Assembly (NCBI RefSeq): GCF_011764485.1
Contig: NZ_AP022848.1
Coordinates: forward strand, 310,001-374,000
DNA from: Bosea sp. ANAM02
GTDB lineage: Bacteria; Pseudomonadota; Alphaproteobacteria; Rhizobiales; Beijerinckiaceae
Reading direction: 5' to 3'
DNA length: 64,000 nt
Shown here in pieces: positions 62,986 to 64,000 of the stretch. Numbering within the stretch: the stretch's first letter is position 1; the number at the start of each line of letters is the position of its first letter. The position numbers and the translations under genes were made by a program. The notes under the pieces were generated by a model. The model ran no database searches, was not told the DNA's origin, and was given only the letters and a program-made list of their open reading frames with translations.

Positions 62986-64000
62986 TCACGATTGAACGAG
63001 ATGCGCGGCGCCCTCGCCACGCCAGTGACCGGCGCCGGTGACGATCGCTTCCCCGGCCTGCCCGGCTGACAGGGCGATTGCCGCCAGCGCCACCGAAACC
63101 GGGAAGGCAGCCTCGACGCCGTGGCCGACGAGATCGCCGGTCGCGATGCGTTTGGCGGAAGGCGCTGCCGCGGCGATGGCGGCTGCTTCCTCGCCGGTAA
63201 TGCCGGCGCAGCCGGTCGCGGCGGAGATGGCGAGCGCGTCGCTGCCGATCGGACCGAAGCCGCCGAGCAGCGTCGTCAGGGCCGCCTGGACGGTGCCGGC
63301 CTCGCGGCGGCTGCGGGCGGCCCCAGTGTGGCTCAGCTTCGCATAGGCCTTGGCGCCGCGGGCGGCGGCACGCTCGGCCGATTCCAGCACGAGGAAGGCA
63401 CCGGCGCTGCCGGTGATCAGGCCGGGCGCATTCCCGCGCGCGAAGACCGGCTGGAAATCGTCGCGATGCAGATAGCCACCGAGCTCGAAGAGCAGCAGCA
63501 TGTCGCGGCGCTCGGCATTATAGGCGCCGCCGACCAGCATCAGGTCGGACTGGCCCGAGGCGATGCGGGCATGAGCGGTGCGGATCGCGTCGACGCCGGC
63601 CTGCTCCTCGCCCATGAAGGTGCGGGACGGACCGGTGACGCCGTGGACGATGGCGATATTGCCGGCGAGCAGGTTGGAAAGCTGGGCGAGGAAGAGCGTC
63701 GGCCTGAGATCGCCCATCAGGCGCTCGTTGAGGAAGGCGCCGGGCTCATTGGCGCCGCGCAGGCCTTCGAGGATGGCGGCATCGACGGCATGGTCGCGCT
63801 CGCCGCCGCCGGCCGCGACGATGACCTGCAGGGCGCTCTTGGCCTCGGCATCGTCCTTCAGCCCGGCGGAATCGAGCGCGAGGCCGGCGGCGTAGACGCC
63901 GAGGCGCTGCCAGGGCTCCATCTGGCGCTGGTCGGATTTCTTCGGGATCTGCCGGTCGAGCTCCAAGGGCGCCAGCGGGTGGAGCGGATAGGGCTTGAAG
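62986..64000 (-). CDS. KAS-like protein without catalytic residues (FabF2XL/chain-length-factor-like), 5' end outside window
   Basis: The frame enters from the right edge; residues upstream read FKPYPLHPLAPLELDRQIPKKSD. The fold is that of KAS (LGVYAAGLALDSAGL, GQSDLMLVGGAYNAE). But where the catalytic Cys would be, the sequence is GPSRTFMGEEQAG, and where the first His would be it is SAATGCAGITGEEA. The last motif keeps GDLVGHGVEAAFP. So it probably cannot condense by itself and acts as a partner of the active KAS. Stop is 10 bases before the active KAS start. Confidence 0.85.
   Translation of the reverse strand, partial: FKPYPLHPLAPLELDRQIPKKSDQRQMEPWQRLGVYAAGLALDSAGLKDDAEAKSALQVIVAAGGGERDHAVDAAILEGLRGANEPGAFLNERLMGDLRPTLFLAQLSNLLAGNIAIVHGVTGPSRTFMGEEQAGVDAIRTAHARIASGQSDLMLVGGAYNAERRDMLLLFELGGYLHRDDFQPVFARGNAPGLITGSAGAFLVLESAERAAARGAKAYAKLSHTGAARSRREAGTVQAALTTLLGGFGPIGSDALAISAATGCAGITGEEAAAIAAAAPSAKRIATGDLVGHGVEAAFPVSVALAAIALSAGQAGEAIVTGAGHWRGEGAAHLVQS

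Overview
The window is about 65% GC and its gene content is that of an alphaproteobacterium of the order Hyphomicrobiales. A Bosea-like genus is my best guess, but this is an inference from gene order and repeat type and was not tested by a search. Almost everything is core chromosome. I found no prophage, no insertion sequence, no CRISPR array and no tRNA or rRNA gene.

Region 1 (1-16.6 kb) looks like the replication-origin neighbourhood. aroE, maf and ppsR point left and hemE, hemJ, rho, mnmE, mnmG, rsmG, parA and parB point right. They diverge from a gap at 1844-2314 that carries a parS-like site, a perfect CtrA box, degenerate DnaA boxes and a cluster of GANTC (CcrM) sites. This is the conserved ppsR-hemE origin arrangement of alphaproteobacteria. 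A second, perfect parS lies inside rsmG. holA, lptE and leuS follow on the minus strand.

Region 2 (15.9-41.7 kb) holds housekeeping, regulatory and envelope genes. They include a PLP-homeostasis protein, an L,D-transpeptidase, an OmpR-type regulator paired with a cyclic-nucleotide-domain protein, xthA, lolA, ftsK (with a palindromic CtrA box upstream), glnK-amtB (with a sigma-54-like promoter and a strong terminator), tesB, a ubiquinone hydroxylase, the giant NAD-glutamate dehydrogenase, a Bax-inhibitor-1 family protein, and an ABC ATPase and permease beside tesA. A probable structured RNA gene with its own terminator lies at 35.2-35.3 kb on the minus strand.

Region 3 (41.7-57.4 kb) holds an aldo-keto reductase, thpR, a pterin dehydratase, an RluA-type synthase, ftsY, yciB, an Xre/RES toxin-antitoxin pair, an SDR, an oxidoreductase, an IalB-like protein, rlmN, ggt, and a lemA-TPM-TPM operon. 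Composite palindromic intergenic elements recur here and in region 2, mostly between convergent genes. One of them appears to have removed the stop codon of the RES toxin.

Region 4 (57.4-64 kb) ends with a leftward cluster (KAS-like, fabF, fabG, zinc alcohol dehydrogenase, LpxL-type acyltransferase). This matches the very-long-chain fatty acid cluster that makes and attaches the C28 acyl chain of rhizobial-type lipid A. A ParE/RHH toxin-antitoxin pair interrupts it.
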